64,000 nt of DNA from Ruegeria arenilitoris (lineage in GTDB: Bacteria; Pseudomonadota; Alphaproteobacteria; Rhodobacterales; Rhodobacteraceae). The notes under the pieces were generated by a model. The model was given only the letters and a program-made list of their open reading frames with translations, was not told the origin of the DNA and ran no database searches. The stretch is taken from positions 248,001 through 312,000 of the forward strand of contig NZ_WQHP01000002.1 in the NCBI RefSeq assembly GCF_013035315.1. Direction: 5' to 3'. Numbering within the stretch: the first letter of the stretch is position 1; each line of letters begins with the position of its first letter. The translations under genes and the position numbers were made by a program. Below are positions 1-10,147 of the stretch, piece after piece.

Positions 1-2
1 CC

Positions 3-857
3 GAAGCCATGAACGAAGCCGGCCTGCGCCGCCGCGCCGCGGCCATCATCTATGACCTGCCTTCGGGTCTGGGTGGGAACAATCTGCCGACGGTGTTTCA
101 GGAACGCGCAGCCTTCTCGCGCGCCGGGATCAAGCGTCCCGACGTTCTGATTCTGGACAAGGCACTGGCCAGTCACGATTCGGAAAGCCGGTTGAGAACC
201 CGGCTTAAACTGCGCGAGCTGCTGCCTAACTCGATTATGCTGTTCATGGAGGATCATTTTGCCCACCCCGAAGCCTATGATCTTTTCGTTGAGATCAAAG
301 AAGGCCGGATCGACGGCGTTTCGCGCACGCGCCCCGAGGACGAAACCAGCGCGACAAATGATCTGAGCCGTAAACTCAAGATCATCTCTTCGACCGAGCT
401 GTTTTCAGGGATTGATGGCCGAAACCAACGCCTGTTGGCGTTTTCGGCCCAATGGTACGAAGCCGCCGCCGGTCAGATCATCTTTTCGCGGGGGCAGTCC
501 GCAGACGCCGCTTATCTTTGCATTTCCGGTGAGGCCGATTTGATCTGGACCGAAGAAGGCGGCGCGGCACGGACGATTTCGGTGATCGAGCCCGGACGTC
601 TGATCGGCGACTTGTCGGTGATTACGGGCGAACCCCGGCAGCTTGACTTGGTTGCAGTTCAGAATTGCTCCTTCCTTCGGATCGGCGCGGAAGAACTGCG
701 TGCGGTCATTGAAAGCGACGCGGGCGTAGCCTTGCAATTGTTGCAAACGGTAGCGGGGTACCTGTCTACGTTGGCGGAACGAGCAAATGCAGCCAACGCT
801 ACATCGCTTTTTGCAGACGCCGACCAAATAGTCCGGGAACCACCCGACAATGTTTGA
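3..857 (+). CDS. ABC-type ATPase with C-terminal cyclic-nucleotide-binding domain (5' truncated by window)
   Basis: The reading frame is open at the window edge, so only the C-terminal part is present (285 codons). The first ~105 residues are the second half of an ABC nucleotide-binding domain: a degenerate signature region (GGNNLPTVFQERAAF), then a Walker B/D-loop-like stretch (VLILDKALASHD). Residues ~130-255 resemble a cNMP-binding/Crp-like domain (SGEADLIW, GRLIGDLSVITGEPRQ). Such fusions occur in Rhodobacteraceae ABC exporters, where the domain is thought to sense a small ligand. The stop overlaps the start of the next gene (ATGTTTGA), which suggests translational coupling. The exported substrate cannot be deduced. 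Confidence 0.75.
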   Translation, partial: EAMNEAGLRRRAAAIIYDLPSGLGGNNLPTVFQERAAFSRAGIKRPDVLILDKALASHDSESRLRTRLKLRELLPNSIMLFMEDHFAHPEAYDLFVEIKEGRIDGVSRTRPEDETSATNDLSRKLKIISSTELFSGIDGRNQRLLAFSAQWYEAAAGQIIFSRGQSADAAYLCISGEADLIWTEEGGAARTISVIEPGRLIGDLSVITGEPRQLDLVAVQNCSFLRIGAEELRAVIESDAGVALQLLQTVAGYLSTLAERANAANATSLFADADQIVREPPDNV

Positions 858-1746
858 CGCCCAACCCGGAGCCTATTCGGCGCATCAGCGTTTGGTTGAC
901 GCCGCACGCACCCGCCCTCAGCTGTGGCGTCTTTTGGTCGGTCTGGCCATTGTGGGTGTCGTCGTAACCGTGTTGAATTTTGTTCTGTTCGGGCTGGCGT
1001 CGACACTGGTTTCCGTCGCGTGGGCGCAATCCCTGTTGGCCGGAGCCTCGCCCACAGCGATGTTGGTTCTGCTGACCAGTTTTGCCTTCGTCACTTTCGG
1101 AGTGTCGGTTGCCGCCCGGTCTTTGCAGGGGCGGACCCTGAGTTCCATTTGTGGCCCAATGCGCGAAACAACTGCGCAATTCTGGACTGTGTTCAAGGCG
1201 TTATTGGTGATTGGGGTCATCGTGACCATTCTTCCACCCTACGACATGGGCGCTACCTTGACGCAGAACCTGGCCTTGTCGACTTGGTTGTTGCTGTTGC
1301 CGGTATCCCTTGTTGCGGTACTGATTCAGGTCAGCGCCGAAGAGGTCCTGTTTCGAGGCTACATGCAACAGACTCTTGCCGCGCGTTTCCGTTCGCCTGT
1401 CATTTGGTTGGGTATCCCTTCGGTTCTGTTTGCGGCAGGTCACTATGCCCCCGGTGCGGCTGGCGACAATGCACTGCTGGTGGCGATATGGTCCGGACTG
1501 TTCGGCCTTTTGGCAGCGGATCTGACCGCGCGGTCAGGAACATTGGGCCCGGCTATCGCATTGCATCTGTTCAACAATATGGTTGCGCTGTTGTTCATCT
1601 CATTGCCGGACAGCCTTAGCGGGCTGGCTTTGTTCCTGTTGCCTTACGATATGTCGGACACCGGGATATTGCGGCAATGGCTGTATGTTGATTTCGCAGT
1701 GATGATTGTCAGTTGGCTGGCAGCACGGGTTGCGCTCAGGCGCTGA
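850..1746 (+). CDS. CPBP family intramembrane glutamic endopeptidase (Abi/CAAX protease)
   Basis: A 298-residue multi-pass membrane protein with about seven hydrophobic segments. All CPBP motifs are visible: the glutamate pair plus arginine (SAEEVLFRGYMQQ, ~residues 158-170), a FAAGHY histidine (~196-201) and HLFNNM (~237-242). The family is Rce1-like: intramembrane proteases of mostly unknown substrate in bacteria, some linked to bacteriocin immunity or maturation. It starts inside the last codons of the upstream ABC/cNMP gene and is therefore probably co-transcribed and co-translated with it. Function beyond the protease fold is inference. Confidence 0.88.
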   Translation: MFDAQPGAYSAHQRLVDAARTRPQLWRLLVGLAIVGVVVTVLNFVLFGLASTLVSVAWAQSLLAGASPTAMLVLLTSFAFVTFGVSVAARSLQGRTLSSICGPMRETTAQFWTVFKALLVIGVIVTILPPYDMGATLTQNLALSTWLLLLPVSLVAVLIQVSAEEVLFRGYMQQTLAARFRSPVIWLGIPSVLFAAGHYAPGAAGDNALLVAIWSGLFGLLAADLTARSGTLGPAIALHLFNNMVALLFISLPDSLSGLALFLLPYDMSDTGILRQWLYVDFAVMIVSWLAARVALRR

Positions 1747-1806
1747 TTGCATTTCTTTCCGTAGCGTCTTATTTGACGTCAAAGTCGCACAAGCCAAGGT
1801 TCCGAC

Positions 1807-2739
1807 ATGAACTGGATCACAAACTACGTCCGTCCCCGGATCAACTCGATCTTCTCGCGCCGCGAGGTGCCTGAAAACCTTTGGCACAAATGCGATGAAT
1901 GCGGAACGATGCTGTTCCACCGCGAACTGGCGGACAACCAGAATGTCTGCACCCAATGCGGTCACCACATGGCGATCGCACCGCGCGACCGGTTCAAACA
2001 TCTGTTTGACGGCGGCATCTTTACCGAGGTCGAGGTTCCTGCGCCCAAAGACGACCCGTTGCAATTTCGCGATCAGAAGAAGTATCCCGACCGGATGAAA
2101 GCGGCCCAGAAAAAGACGGGCGAGAAAGAGGCGATGCTGGTCGCCACGGGCGAGATTGGCCGGACTCCAATTGTAGCCGCTGCGCAGGATTTTTCGTTCA
2201 TGGGTGGGTCCATGGGCATGTACGTGGGCAACGCCATCATCGCCGCCGCGCAAGAGGCTGTTAAGCTGAAGCGCCCGCTGGTCCTGTTTTCGGCCGCTGG
2301 TGGTGCGCGGATGCAGGAAGGTATTCTAAGCCTGATGCAAATGCCACGGACCACTGTCGCGGTTGAGATGCTGAAAGAGGCGAACCTGCCGTATATCGTC
2401 GTGCTGACGCACCCCACGACCGGTGGGGTGACGGCCTCCTACGCGATGCTGGGAGACGTTCATATCTCGGAGCCGAACGCCCTGATCTGTTTTGCCGGGC
2501 CGCGTGTAATTGAACAGACCATTCGCGAAAAACTGCCCGAAGGGTTCCAACGCGCGGAATATCTGCTGGATCACGGTATGCTGGATCGCGTGACCAAACG
2601 CACCGAGATGCGGGATGAATTGATCACCATCACTCGGATGTTGATGAACCAGCCGCCAGCGATCAAGGGTGACCTGCCGGCACCCGAACCCGAGGATGCC
2701 AAGTCCGAAACACCGGCTGAAGACGCGGACGCAAAATGA
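1807..2739 (+). CDS. accD: Acetyl-CoA carboxylase carboxyltransferase subunit beta
   Basis: Catalyses, with AccA, transfer of carboxyl from carboxybiotin to acetyl-CoA to give malonyl-CoA, the first step of fatty-acid synthesis in the cytoplasm. The N-terminal four-cysteine zinc ribbon (CDEC and CTQC, ~residues 28-52) and the crotonase-like carboxyltransferase core ([40 protein letters not shown]) are intact. The length, 310 residues, is normal with a short acidic C-terminal tail. The stop overlaps folC by 4 bases (ATGA), the accD-folC coupling common in alphaproteobacteria. Confidence 0.97.
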   Translation: MNWITNYVRPRINSIFSRREVPENLWHKCDECGTMLFHRELADNQNVCTQCGHHMAIAPRDRFKHLFDGGIFTEVEVPAPKDDPLQFRDQKKYPDRMKAAQKKTGEKEAMLVATGEIGRTPIVAAAQDFSFMGGSMGMYVGNAIIAAAQEAVKLKRPLVLFSAAGGARMQEGILSLMQMPRTTVAVEMLKEANLPYIVVLTHPTTGGVTASYAMLGDVHISEPNALICFAGPRVIEQTIREKLPEGFQRAEYLLDHGMLDRVTKRTEMRDELITITRMLMNQPPAIKGDLPAPEPEDAKSETPAEDADAK

Positions 2740-4010
2740 CCTCTCAGACATCGGACGTCATCCTCGAACGGATGATGGCGCTGCACCCCAAGATCATTGA
2801 TCTGACCTTGGACCGCGTATGGCGTTTGCTGGCCGCGTTGGACAATCCACAGGAAAAACTGCCTCCGGTGATCCATATCGCCGGAACCAACGGCAAAGGT
2901 TCTACCCAGGCGATGATCCGGGCGGGGCTCGAAGGGGCTGGCCTGTCAGCACATGCCTACACGTCGCCTCATCTGGCCCGGTTTCATGAACGTATCCGCC
3001 TGGCTGGTGATCTGATCTCCGAACCCAATCTGACGGCGGTTCTGGATGAATGCTATGCCGCCAATGGTGGTGAAAACATCACCTATTTCGAAATCACTAC
3101 CTGTGCGGCCTTGCTGGCCTTTGCACGATCCAAGGCGGATTTCACCTTGCTTGAAGTCGGGCTGGGTGGCCGGTTGGACGCCACCAACGTCGTCCACAAT
3201 CCCGCGGTCACAGTTATCACGCCCGTATCCATCGACCACGAACAGTTCCTGGGTGACACCCTGGGCAAAATCGCGGCAGAGAAAGCCGGAATCATCAAGC
3301 CCGGTGTACCCTGCATAGTAGGGCCGCAACACGACGAAGCGTTAGAGGTCATCGAATACACCGCAGCGCGTCTGGGTGCGCCGCTGCTGGTCCATGGGCA
3401 GCATTGGCACGTCACCCAGGAAAACGGGCGTCTGGTCTATCAGGACGAAACCGGGCTTCGTGATTTGCCACTTCCAAACTTGCTGGGCGCACACCAGATT
3501 CAAAACGCCGGTCCTGCGCTTGCGGTGCTGCGCCACCTGGATCTTGGCGATGAGGCCTATGAGGCTGCAGTAACCAAGGCCGAATGGCCCGCACGGATGC
3601 AGCGACTGAAAACCGGTCCGCTAGTTGAGCAAGCGCCCGAGGCCGAGCTTTGGTTGGATGGTGGTCACAATGCCGCTGCGGGGCAGGCATTGGCCGATCT
3701 TCTCGCAACCCTGCCTGCGCGTTCGACCCATATGATCTGCGGCATGTTGAACACCAAGGATGTGACCGGATACCTGGCTCCTCTGGCCAAACAGGCTCAA
3801 AGCCTAACGGCTGTGTCGATCCCGGGTGAGGCTGCCACGCTAAGCGCCGAGGACACGGCCGCGGCCGCCGCCAAAGTCAATCTGCCTGCCACAACCGCTG
3901 CAAGCGTTGCCGAAGCGGTCAACGGAATCGTAGCGAAAGACCCACAAGCCCGCATCCTGATCTGCGGCTCGCTTTATCTGGCGGGCAACATTCTGCGAGA
4001 AAACGGCTGA
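2736..4010 (+). CDS. folC: Bifunctional dihydrofolate synthase / folylpolyglutamate synthase
   Basis: A 424-residue Mur-ligase-family enzyme that adds glutamate to dihydropteroate and then to folates, using ATP. The P-loop is [11 protein letters not shown] (~residues 47-57). The folate-binding region ([14 protein letters not shown]), the Mur-type core ([14 protein letters not shown]) and the ligase C-terminal domain ([11 protein letters not shown]) are all present. It overlaps accD by 4 bases, so it is likely translated by coupling from the same message. It ends convergently toward zapE with a terminator between them. Confidence 0.96.
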   Translation: MTSQTSDVILERMMALHPKIIDLTLDRVWRLLAALDNPQEKLPPVIHIAGTNGKGSTQAMIRAGLEGAGLSAHAYTSPHLARFHERIRLAGDLISEPNLTAVLDECYAANGGENITYFEITTCAALLAFARSKADFTLLEVGLGGRLDATNVVHNPAVTVITPVSIDHEQFLGDTLGKIAAEKAGIIKPGVPCIVGPQHDEALEVIEYTAARLGAPLLVHGQHWHVTQENGRLVYQDETGLRDLPLPNLLGAHQIQNAGPALAVLRHLDLGDEAYEAAVTKAEWPARMQRLKTGPLVEQAPEAELWLDGGHNAAAGQALADLLATLPARSTHMICGMLNTKDVTGYLAPLAKQAQSLTAVSIPGEAATLSAEDTAAAAAKVNLPATTAASVAEAVNGIVAKDPQARILICGSLYLAGNILRENG

Positions 4011-4040
4011 GCATAGCGCGTCCGCTTAGCTTCATCTGAC

Positions 4041-4090
4041 CAAAAATACCTCGGGGGAGGCGCGCGCAGCGCGGCGGGGGCAGGGCCCCC
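4041..4090 (-). terminator. Rho-independent terminator of zapE (also between convergent folC/zapE)
   Basis: Directly after the zapE stop codon a GGGGGC-AGG-GCCCCC hairpin lies at 4076-4090. A second hairpin, read on the minus strand as CCTC-CCCC-GAGG, is followed by TATTTTT (4041-4060). The latter is the common Rhodobacteraceae terminator shape. Confidence 0.7.
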
Positions 4091-5148
4091 TATTGCCCCC
4101 AGTCCTGATCCTGCATTTCGCGCAGACGCGATGCCGTACGTTCGAATTCAAACGTGCCTTCGCCTTCGACATACAGCATCTCGGGCTCTGCGGCGGCAGA
4201 ACAGATCAACCTGACTTTCGCCTCATACAGCGCGTCGATCAGCGTGACGAACCGTTTGGCTTCGTTGAAATTGTTGCGGGATAGGCGCGGAATATCCTCA
4301 AGAACCAGCACTTTAACCGCTTCAGCGATGGCCAGGTAATCCGCCGGGCCAAGCATTCGGCCGCATAAGTCATAGAAACTGGCCCGCGCCACACCGTTGC
4401 GGAATTCCGGCAGTTCAACTGCGCGCCCATTCACTTGCAGGATCAGCGGGTCTGCTGCCCCTCCGGCCAGATCGTTCCAGACGCTGCGAATGCTCGCACG
4501 GGCCTCGGGGCCGATCGGAGTGAAGTAGACAGGGGCACCCTCCAGCCTGTTCTGGCGGTAGTCTGTGGGTGAGATCAGTTCCCACACCTCAAGTTGTTCT
4601 TTGATATGCGCAATAAATGGCAGGAAGAGCTGACGGTTCAGCCCGTCCTTGTACAGATCATCTGGATGCCGGTTGGATGTGGTGACAACCACGACACCCC
4701 CTGCGTGCAATAAGTCGAACAGACGACCAACAATCATCGCGTCGGTGATATCGGTGATCTGCATTTCGTCAAAGGCCAGCACACGCACGGATTTGACAAC
4801 CGAGGCGGCAACCGGAGCCAATGCATCCTCGACCCCGTCCTTCCGGGCCTTGTGCATGCCCGTGTGGATTTCCTGCATAAAGGCGTGGAAATGCACGCGG
4901 CGGGCCGGGATGTCCGCCAGCGAGTCGATGAACATATCCATCAGCATGGACTTCCCCCGCCCGACGCCACCCCACAGGTACAATCCTTTGGGCGGCGGCG
5001 GCGCTTTTCGAAAGAACCCGCGCTTAACAGGTTCCGCCAAAGCAGACCGAATGCGTTCGAAATTGGGAAGTACGGCTTCTTGCGCGTCGTCTCTGGTCAG
5101 GATGCCCTCGGCCACCTGTTTGTCATAAAGCGAAATCAAACCCGTCAT
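4090..5148 (-). CDS. zapE: Cell division protein ZapE (AFG1-like ATPase)
   Basis: An AFG1/ZapE-type P-loop ATPase that in E. coli associates with the Z-ring; cytosolic or membrane-peripheral. The Walker A is GGVGRGKSMLMD and the Walker B is VLAFDEMQITD, followed by the sensor stretch VVVVTTSNRHPDDLYKDG. The C-terminal region (LIDALYEAKVRLICSA) matches the family. The start at 5148 (MTGLISLYDKQV) fits the usual family N-terminus; an upstream in-frame ATG at 5208 would add 20 residues with no family resemblance. About 352 residues. Confidence 0.93.
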   Translation of the reverse strand: MTGLISLYDKQVAEGILTRDDAQEAVLPNFERIRSALAEPVKRGFFRKAPPPPKGLYLWGGVGRGKSMLMDMFIDSLADIPARRVHFHAFMQEIHTGMHKARKDGVEDALAPVAASVVKSVRVLAFDEMQITDITDAMIVGRLFDLLHAGGVVVVTTSNRHPDDLYKDGLNRQLFLPFIAHIKEQLEVWELISPTDYRQNRLEGAPVYFTPIGPEARASIRSVWNDLAGGAADPLILQVNGRAVELPEFRNGVARASFYDLCGRMLGPADYLAIAEAVKVLVLEDIPRLSRNNFNEAKRFVTLIDALYEAKVRLICSAAAEPEMLYVEGEGTFEFERTASRLREMQDQDWGQ

Positions 5149-5295
5149 AGTCCGAGGCATACCGCCCGGCTTGCCCGTTGAAAAGCGGCCATTTATCGGA
5201 CACATCAAATTTGCTTATCCGTGACCGCAAAACTCCTGAATTGACGCCTGTCTCACAGCGAGTAACTTGGCGTGCCTGATACCCCCGAGGACCCC

Positions 5296-6534
5296 ATGCC
5301 CCAGTACGCGCGCCTTTTTAACCCCATCCTGATTGTTGGGTGCATCATCATTACGGTCAGCTTTGCCGTACGCGCGTCCTTTGGCGTGTTCCAGATTCCC
5401 ATCGCGGACGAGTTCGGCTGGTTACGCACCGAGTTTTCCATGGCCATCGCGATCCAGAACCTGGCTTGGGGTATTGGACAGCCGATCTTTGGCGCGATTG
5501 CTGAAAAGATCGGCGACCGACGAGCAATTGTGATCGGAGCGCTGACCTATGCCGCCGGCATGGTCTTGTCGGCGTGGTCCGTCACGCCGTTTGAGCATCA
5601 GATGTACGCTTGGCTGGTCGGATTTGGTATTGCAGGAACCGGTTTCGGCGTGGTGCTTGCGGTTGTTGGTCGCGCGTCATCAGACGAGAACCGCTCGATG
5701 TCGCTGGCAATTGTCACAGCTGCGGGCAGTTTTGGGCAAGTTTTGGGTGCCCCAACTGCCGAATTTTTGCTGAGTTTCATGCCTTGGCAGCAAGTGTTCA
5801 TCGTCTTCGCGATCGCGATCCTTGCTCTGGTGCTGACCTTGCCCTTTATGCGTGCGCCGCAGGCGGTGACAAAGGCCGAGCTTGAAGAAAGCATGGGGGA
5901 AATCCTGGGCAAGGCGTTCCGAGACCCATCCTACACGCTGATCTTCTTGGGCTTTTTCAGTTGTGGGTATCAGTTAGGGTTCATTACGGCCCATTTTCCG
6001 GCCTTCGTGACCGAAATGTGTGGACCCATTCAACCGGGCGGCGTTCTGCATTCCATCGGGATCACCAGCACGTCCGCACTTGGGGCCGTGGCCATTTCAC
6101 TGATCGGGTTGGCAAACATCGTCGGCACACTGTTGGCAGGTTGGGCAGGGAACCACTTCCCCAAAAAGTACCTGCTGGCTGCCGTATATACCGCCCGCAC
6201 TATAGCTGCCGCAGCCTTCATCATGTTCCCGATCACACCAATCTCGGTCGTTGTGTTCTCGCTGGTCATGGGTTCGCTCTGGCTGGCCACAGTTCCGCTG
6301 ACGTCGGGGTTGGTCGCGCATCTTTATGGGTTGCGCTACATGGGCACGCTCTATGGGATCATCTTCTTCAGCCACCAGATCGGCAGCTTCCTCGGCGTCT
6401 GGCTGGGTGGACGGATGTACGATCAATACGGTGACTATACCATGGTCTGGTGGATTGGCGTCGCGATCGGAGCGTTCAGCGCCATTGTCCATCTGCCCAT
6501 CCGAGAAAACCGTACTGCGACCGCGGCCGCCTGA
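5296..6534 (+). CDS. Major facilitator superfamily transporter (MFS_1)
   Basis: About 412 residues with 12 predicted membrane segments. The MFS loop 2-3 motif is recognisable in the stretch FGAIAEKIGDRRAIVIGA. The start at 5296 is preferred because GAGGA lies six bases upstream; a GTG at 5272 in the same frame lacks a good ribosome binding site. The protein resembles oxalate/formate-antiporter-like or monocarboxylate-type MFS members, but the substrate cannot be read from the sequence. It converges with the HAD gene, with almost no spacer. Confidence 0.85.
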   Translation: MPQYARLFNPILIVGCIIITVSFAVRASFGVFQIPIADEFGWLRTEFSMAIAIQNLAWGIGQPIFGAIAEKIGDRRAIVIGALTYAAGMVLSAWSVTPFEHQMYAWLVGFGIAGTGFGVVLAVVGRASSDENRSMSLAIVTAAGSFGQVLGAPTAEFLLSFMPWQQVFIVFAIAILALVLTLPFMRAPQAVTKAELEESMGEILGKAFRDPSYTLIFLGFFSCGYQLGFITAHFPAFVTEMCGPIQPGGVLHSIGITSTSALGAVAISLIGLANIVGTLLAGWAGNHFPKKYLLAAVYTARTIAAAAFIMFPITPISVVVFSLVMGSLWLATVPLTSGLVAHLYGLRYMGTLYGIIFFSHQIGSFLGVWLGGRMYDQYGDYTMVWWIGVAIGAFSAIVHLPIRENRTATAAA

Positions 6535-6535
6535 G

Positions 6536-7156
6536 CTAGCGCGCCTCTTCCTCTGTCAGCAGGCCTTCCTGCACCAGCCGGTCTGCCCACCCTTGAGGGC
6601 CGGCAAACAGGTGCGTTTGCCACCCGCGGGCCCGCGCGGTTTCAATATTGTCGATCCGGTCGTCGGTGAACAAAAGCGTTTCGGGACGCAGGCCGCAATC
6701 TGCCTCGACCATTTCGTAGATCGGGACATGCGGTTTAACTGTTTGCATTCTGCCCGAGACATACTGTTTGTCGAACTCATTCAAGAACGGATACACCGTG
6801 GTCGCGTAGTCAAAGTTCTGTACGCCGAAATTGGTCAACGCGAAGACTTTCACGCCCTTGACCCGCAAAGCACGCTGCAGGCGGACCGAGTGTGGGATTT
6901 CAGGCGCGGCAAGCTCAATCCACTTGTCATGCCACATGCGGATTTCGTCGCTCCACTCGGGGTACTTCTCGGCCCAATCATAGATCGTATCGGTGAAGTG
7001 ATGGCCCTGATCGACCAAGTCGTTCATGCCATGCAGATCAACTTCGGAGAACATCGCGCGACGGCGGTTTTCGCCAATGATCCGGTCATAGTAACGCTCG
7101 GGTTTCCACTCGATCAGAACGTTCCCGATGTCAAAGATAACGGCCTTTATCGACAT
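6536..7156 (-). CDS. HAD-superfamily hydrolase (HAD-IA, YihX-like)
   Basis: A 206-residue haloacid-dehalogenase-fold phosphatase. Motif I is FDIGNVL: the nucleophile Asp is present, and the usual second Asp is replaced by Gly, as in YihX-type sugar-phosphate phosphatases. Motif II is ALTNFG, motif III is the Lys in VKPHVPIYEM, and motif IV is LLFTDDRIDNIETAR. The small cap is helical (residues ~15-85). Substrate unknown; a sugar phosphate is plausible by family analogy only. Confidence 0.85.
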   Translation of the reverse strand: MSIKAVIFDIGNVLIEWKPERYYDRIIGENRRRAMFSEVDLHGMNDLVDQGHHFTDTIYDWAEKYPEWSDEIRMWHDKWIELAAPEIPHSVRLQRALRVKGVKVFALTNFGVQNFDYATTVYPFLNEFDKQYVSGRMQTVKPHVPIYEMVEADCGLRPETLLFTDDRIDNIETARARGWQTHLFAGPQGWADRLVQEGLLTEEEAR

Positions 7157-7299
7157 TTAATCCTCTATCCGTGCAATTATTGCGTGGGGCGACTGAACCA
7201 ATCCCGAGGGTGTTTATCAAGACACAACCGCAGCGCGCAGCGCTGCCTGGCCCAACTGCCTCAGGCGCATCTGAGATGCGACAGAAGCAGGCGGGAGGA

Positions 7300-7755
7300 T
7301 CAGCCTCGTTGCGCTGCTCTCAATTCGCGTTCCAGCGCGTCCAGAAACCTAGACCGATCCGCCTTGCCAAAGGGTTTGCCGCCTCCGCCCGCGCCTAAGG
7401 GATTGGCTGCGCGCAGGTCGGCCATCAGGTCGCGCATGGCTAGTTGCTGGCCGATATTGGCTGCCGTGAACGCCTCGCCGTTGGGGCGGAGAACCCGCGC
7501 ACCGGCCTCGACACACTTGGCGGCCAACGGGATGTCGGAGGTCACCACAACGTCTCCGGTGCCGCAGCGTTCAGCAATCCACTTATCCGCCTCATCCGCG
7601 CCTTCTGCGACGATGACCACCTGCACCAACGGGTTGGCGGAGGGGCGAAGCCCACCGTTCGAGACCAGAGCCACAGGCACTTTGTGCCGCGTGGCGACAC
7701 GTTCGGCCTCGGCTTTGACCGGGCAGGCATCGCCATCGACATACAGGGTCGTCAC
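7300..7755 (-). CDS. DUF188 / YaiI-YqxD family protein (UPF0178)
   Basis: 151 residues. The conserved opening [17 protein letters not shown] and the later [12 protein letters not shown] motif define the UPF0178 family, whose fold resembles PIN-like nucleases with acidic residues at the presumed active site. No biochemical role is established. Its start overlaps the end of sthA by 4 bases (7752-7755), so it is the distal gene of an sthA operon. A short C-terminal basic tail is present. Confidence 0.85.
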   Translation of the reverse strand: MTTLYVDGDACPVKAEAERVATRHKVPVALVSNGGLRPSANPLVQVVIVAEGADEADKWIAERCGTGDVVVTSDIPLAAKCVEAGARVLRPNGEAFTAANIGQQLAMRDLMADLRAANPLGAGGGGKPFGKADRSRFLDALERELRAAQRG

Positions 7756-9209
7756 GCTTTCTTGACCTCTTTCTTGGCGGGTTCTGCGGGTTTCTTGCGC
7801 ACCTTGAACTCTTCGGGGATCGGCATCCGGTTGAATGCGTCCAGACCTGCAATTTTATAGGCCTCGGCCAGCGTCGGATAGTTGAACGTATTCTGAACGA
7901 AGTAATCCACTGTGCCCTTCAGGTTCAGCACGGCTTGCGCGATGTGAATCAGTTCGGTCGCCCCTTCGCCCACGATTTGCACACCCAGCACCCGCCGTGT
8001 TTTCAGCGAAAACAGCATCTTCAGCATACCATGTTCCAGCCCCATGATATGCCCGCGTGAGGTTTCGCGGAATCGCGCCACGCCGACCTCATAAGGGATG
8101 CCGCGCTCCTGCAGCTCTTCCTCGGACATGCCACAGGTCGAAATCTCGGGCACAGAGTAGATTCCATACGGGTACCACGGGCTTTCAGGCAGGGTAGGGG
8201 TGTCCAACGCATGGCATGCCGCCACGCGGCCCTGTTGCAGCGAGGTCGAAGCCAGCGAAGGATGCCCGATAACATCGCCGGTGGCGTAGATATGAAGGAC
8301 AGAGGTCTGGTAGGTCTTGCGATCCACTTTGATCCGGTTGCGGTGATCGGTCTCCAGACCTACGGAATCCAGATTCAGCGCCGAGGTCGCGCCCATACGT
8401 CCTGCAGCGAACAGCAGCATCTCGGCGCGGACGTGACGACCGTTTTCCAGTGTGACCTCAACATGATCGCCTGCATCTTCGATCTTTTCGACTGCGGAAC
8501 CCAGGCGCAGATCAACCCCGTTTTCCCGGATTTGGTGCGTGAAATCGTGGATCAAGCGGCTGTCGATAAAATCAAGGAACGTCTCGCGTGGTTCGATCAA
8601 CGTCACCCGCACGTCCAGCGCCGAGAACATGGTGGCGTATTCTACTCCAATCACACCGGCTCCGATTACGACCAGCGAGCGTGGGATCTCGGCCATCTCA
8701 AGAAAGTCGTCACCATCAACCACGGTCTTGCCATTGAAGGGCACGTAGTCGGGGCGATAGGTCTTGGTGCCGGTCGCAATCAGGAACTTGGCCGCCGTCA
8801 GGCGCGTTGTTTCGCCCGCATCCGTTGCAACCTCAACCTCGTGCGGGCCAACGAATTTCGCCAGCCCGTTCATGGTTTCCACATGGTTGCGGTTGAACTG
8901 ATGTTCCAACACGTCAACCTCGTGGTCCAGCGTCATGTGCAGTCGAGCCTTCAGGTCTTCGGCCCTGATCTGATCTTTTACCCGATAAGACCGCCCGTAA
9001 AAACTGCGTTCGCGCCAGCCGGACAGGTTCAGAACCGTTTCCCGCAAGGTCTTGGAGGGGATCGTCCCGGTGTGCACTGAGACGCCACCAAACCGGTCTT
9101 TGCGGTCGATCACCAGAACGCGCCGTTTCAGTTTGCCCGCTTGAATCGCCGCAGATCGCCCCGAAGGACCAGACCCGATGATAATCAGGTCGTAATCGTA
9201 GTCGCTCAT
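7752..9209 (-). CDS. sthA: Soluble (Si-specific) NAD(P) transhydrogenase
   Basis: A 485-residue flavoprotein of the pyridine nucleotide-disulfide reductase family that exchanges hydride between NADPH and NAD+. It has the FAD motif [17 protein letters not shown], the NAD(P) motif [18 protein letters not shown] and the second FAD motif [15 protein letters not shown]. The redox-active disulfide of other family members is absent: the equivalent stretch is [16 protein letters not shown], as expected of STH. The C-terminus is Lys-rich (PAKKEVKKA). It lies three bases downstream of fghA, so fghA-sthA-DUF188 likely forms one operon. Confidence 0.93.
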   Translation of the reverse strand: MSDYDYDLIIIGSGPSGRSAAIQAGKLKRRVLVIDRKDRFGGVSVHTGTIPSKTLRETVLNLSGWRERSFYGRSYRVKDQIRAEDLKARLHMTLDHEVDVLEHQFNRNHVETMNGLAKFVGPHEVEVATDAGETTRLTAAKFLIATGTKTYRPDYVPFNGKTVVDGDDFLEMAEIPRSLVVIGAGVIGVEYATMFSALDVRVTLIEPRETFLDFIDSRLIHDFTHQIRENGVDLRLGSAVEKIEDAGDHVEVTLENGRHVRAEMLLFAAGRMGATSALNLDSVGLETDHRNRIKVDRKTYQTSVLHIYATGDVIGHPSLASTSLQQGRVAACHALDTPTLPESPWYPYGIYSVPEISTCGMSEEELQERGIPYEVGVARFRETSRGHIMGLEHGMLKMLFSLKTRRVLGVQIVGEGATELIHIAQAVLNLKGTVDYFVQNTFNYPTLAEAYKIAGLDAFNRMPIPEEFKVRKKPAEPAKKEVKKA

Positions 9210-9212
9210 GCC

Positions 9213-10046
9213 TTAGTCTCCGTACAGCGCCTCGGCGTGGAATGTGATGTGGTCTTCCATGAAGGTCGACACAAAAAAGTATGAATGGTCATAGCCCGGC
9301 TGCAGGCGGAAGGTTGCCTGCTGGCGACGTTCGGCAATCGCCTGCGCCAGAGTTTCTGGGCGCAGCAGGTCGATGAATTGGTCGTTGGCACCCGTGTCGA
9401 TCAGTACTGGACCATCGAAGCCCTTTTCCCTCATCATCACAGAAGAGTCGTGTTTATCCCAACGTGACTGATCGCCGCCCAGATATGCGCTTAGTTGTTT
9501 ACGACCCCAGTCTGCGCCGGTCGGGTTCGAGATAGGCGCAAAGGCGGAAACCGACCGAAAGCGTCCCGGCAGGTTCATGGCCAATGTCAACGCACCGTGA
9601 CCGCCCATCGAGTGGCCGGTGATGGCCTGGCGGTCGCCATCGATCGGGAAGTTTTCGATCAGGAAAGCAGGAAGTTCCTCGGCAACATAATCCCACATAT
9701 TGAAATGCGGAGCCCAAGGCTCTTGGGTTGCGTTCACATAGAATCCGGCACCCTGACCCAGATCGTAGTCCTCGTGGTCGGCAACACCTTCACCGCGCGG
9801 AGAGGTGTCCGGGAATACAACGGCGATGCCTTGCTCGGCTGCCCACGCCTGCGCGCCTGCCTTTGTCATGGCGTTTTCATGGGTGCAGGTCAGGCCCGAC
9901 AAATACCACAGAACCGGGACCGGACCATCCTTGGCCTCGGCCGGCAGGAAAAGACCAAAGGTCATGTCGCACTGGCAGGCGGACGAGGTGTGGCGGTAGA
10001 CGCCCTGGACGCCTCCGAAACATGCATTTTCCGAAAGGGTATCCAT
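9213..10046 (-). CDS. fghA: S-formylglutathione hydrolase
   Basis: A 277-residue esterase-D-type alpha/beta hydrolase that splits S-formylglutathione to formate and glutathione, the last step of glutathione-dependent formaldehyde oxidation. The nucleophile elbow is GHSMGGHGALT; the acid and histidine are in DTGANDQFID and GYDHSYFF. The start region (SENACFGGVQGVYRH) is typical of the family. No GSH-dependent formaldehyde dehydrogenase lies in the window. Confidence 0.94.
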   Translation of the reverse strand: MDTLSENACFGGVQGVYRHTSSACQCDMTFGLFLPAEAKDGPVPVLWYLSGLTCTHENAMTKAGAQAWAAEQGIAVVFPDTSPRGEGVADHEDYDLGQGAGFYVNATQEPWAPHFNMWDYVAEELPAFLIENFPIDGDRQAITGHSMGGHGALTLAMNLPGRFRSVSAFAPISNPTGADWGRKQLSAYLGGDQSRWDKHDSSVMMREKGFDGPVLIDTGANDQFIDLLRPETLAQAIAERRQQATFRLQPGYDHSYFFVSTFMEDHITFHAEALYGD

Positions 10047-10147
10047 CTGGTTTTGTCCTTACGTTAGGTTTGCGCCATGGCTATAGCCACAAGGGCGATA
10101 CGTAAAGCCTGAGTGCCTGCCGCACGACATTTTTCACAAGAGCTGCG

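Noticed and set aside
6326..7765. Long plus-strand ORF of 479 codons
   Set aside because: It runs antisense through the HAD and DUF188 genes, both of which have clear family motifs; its product has no protein-like features.
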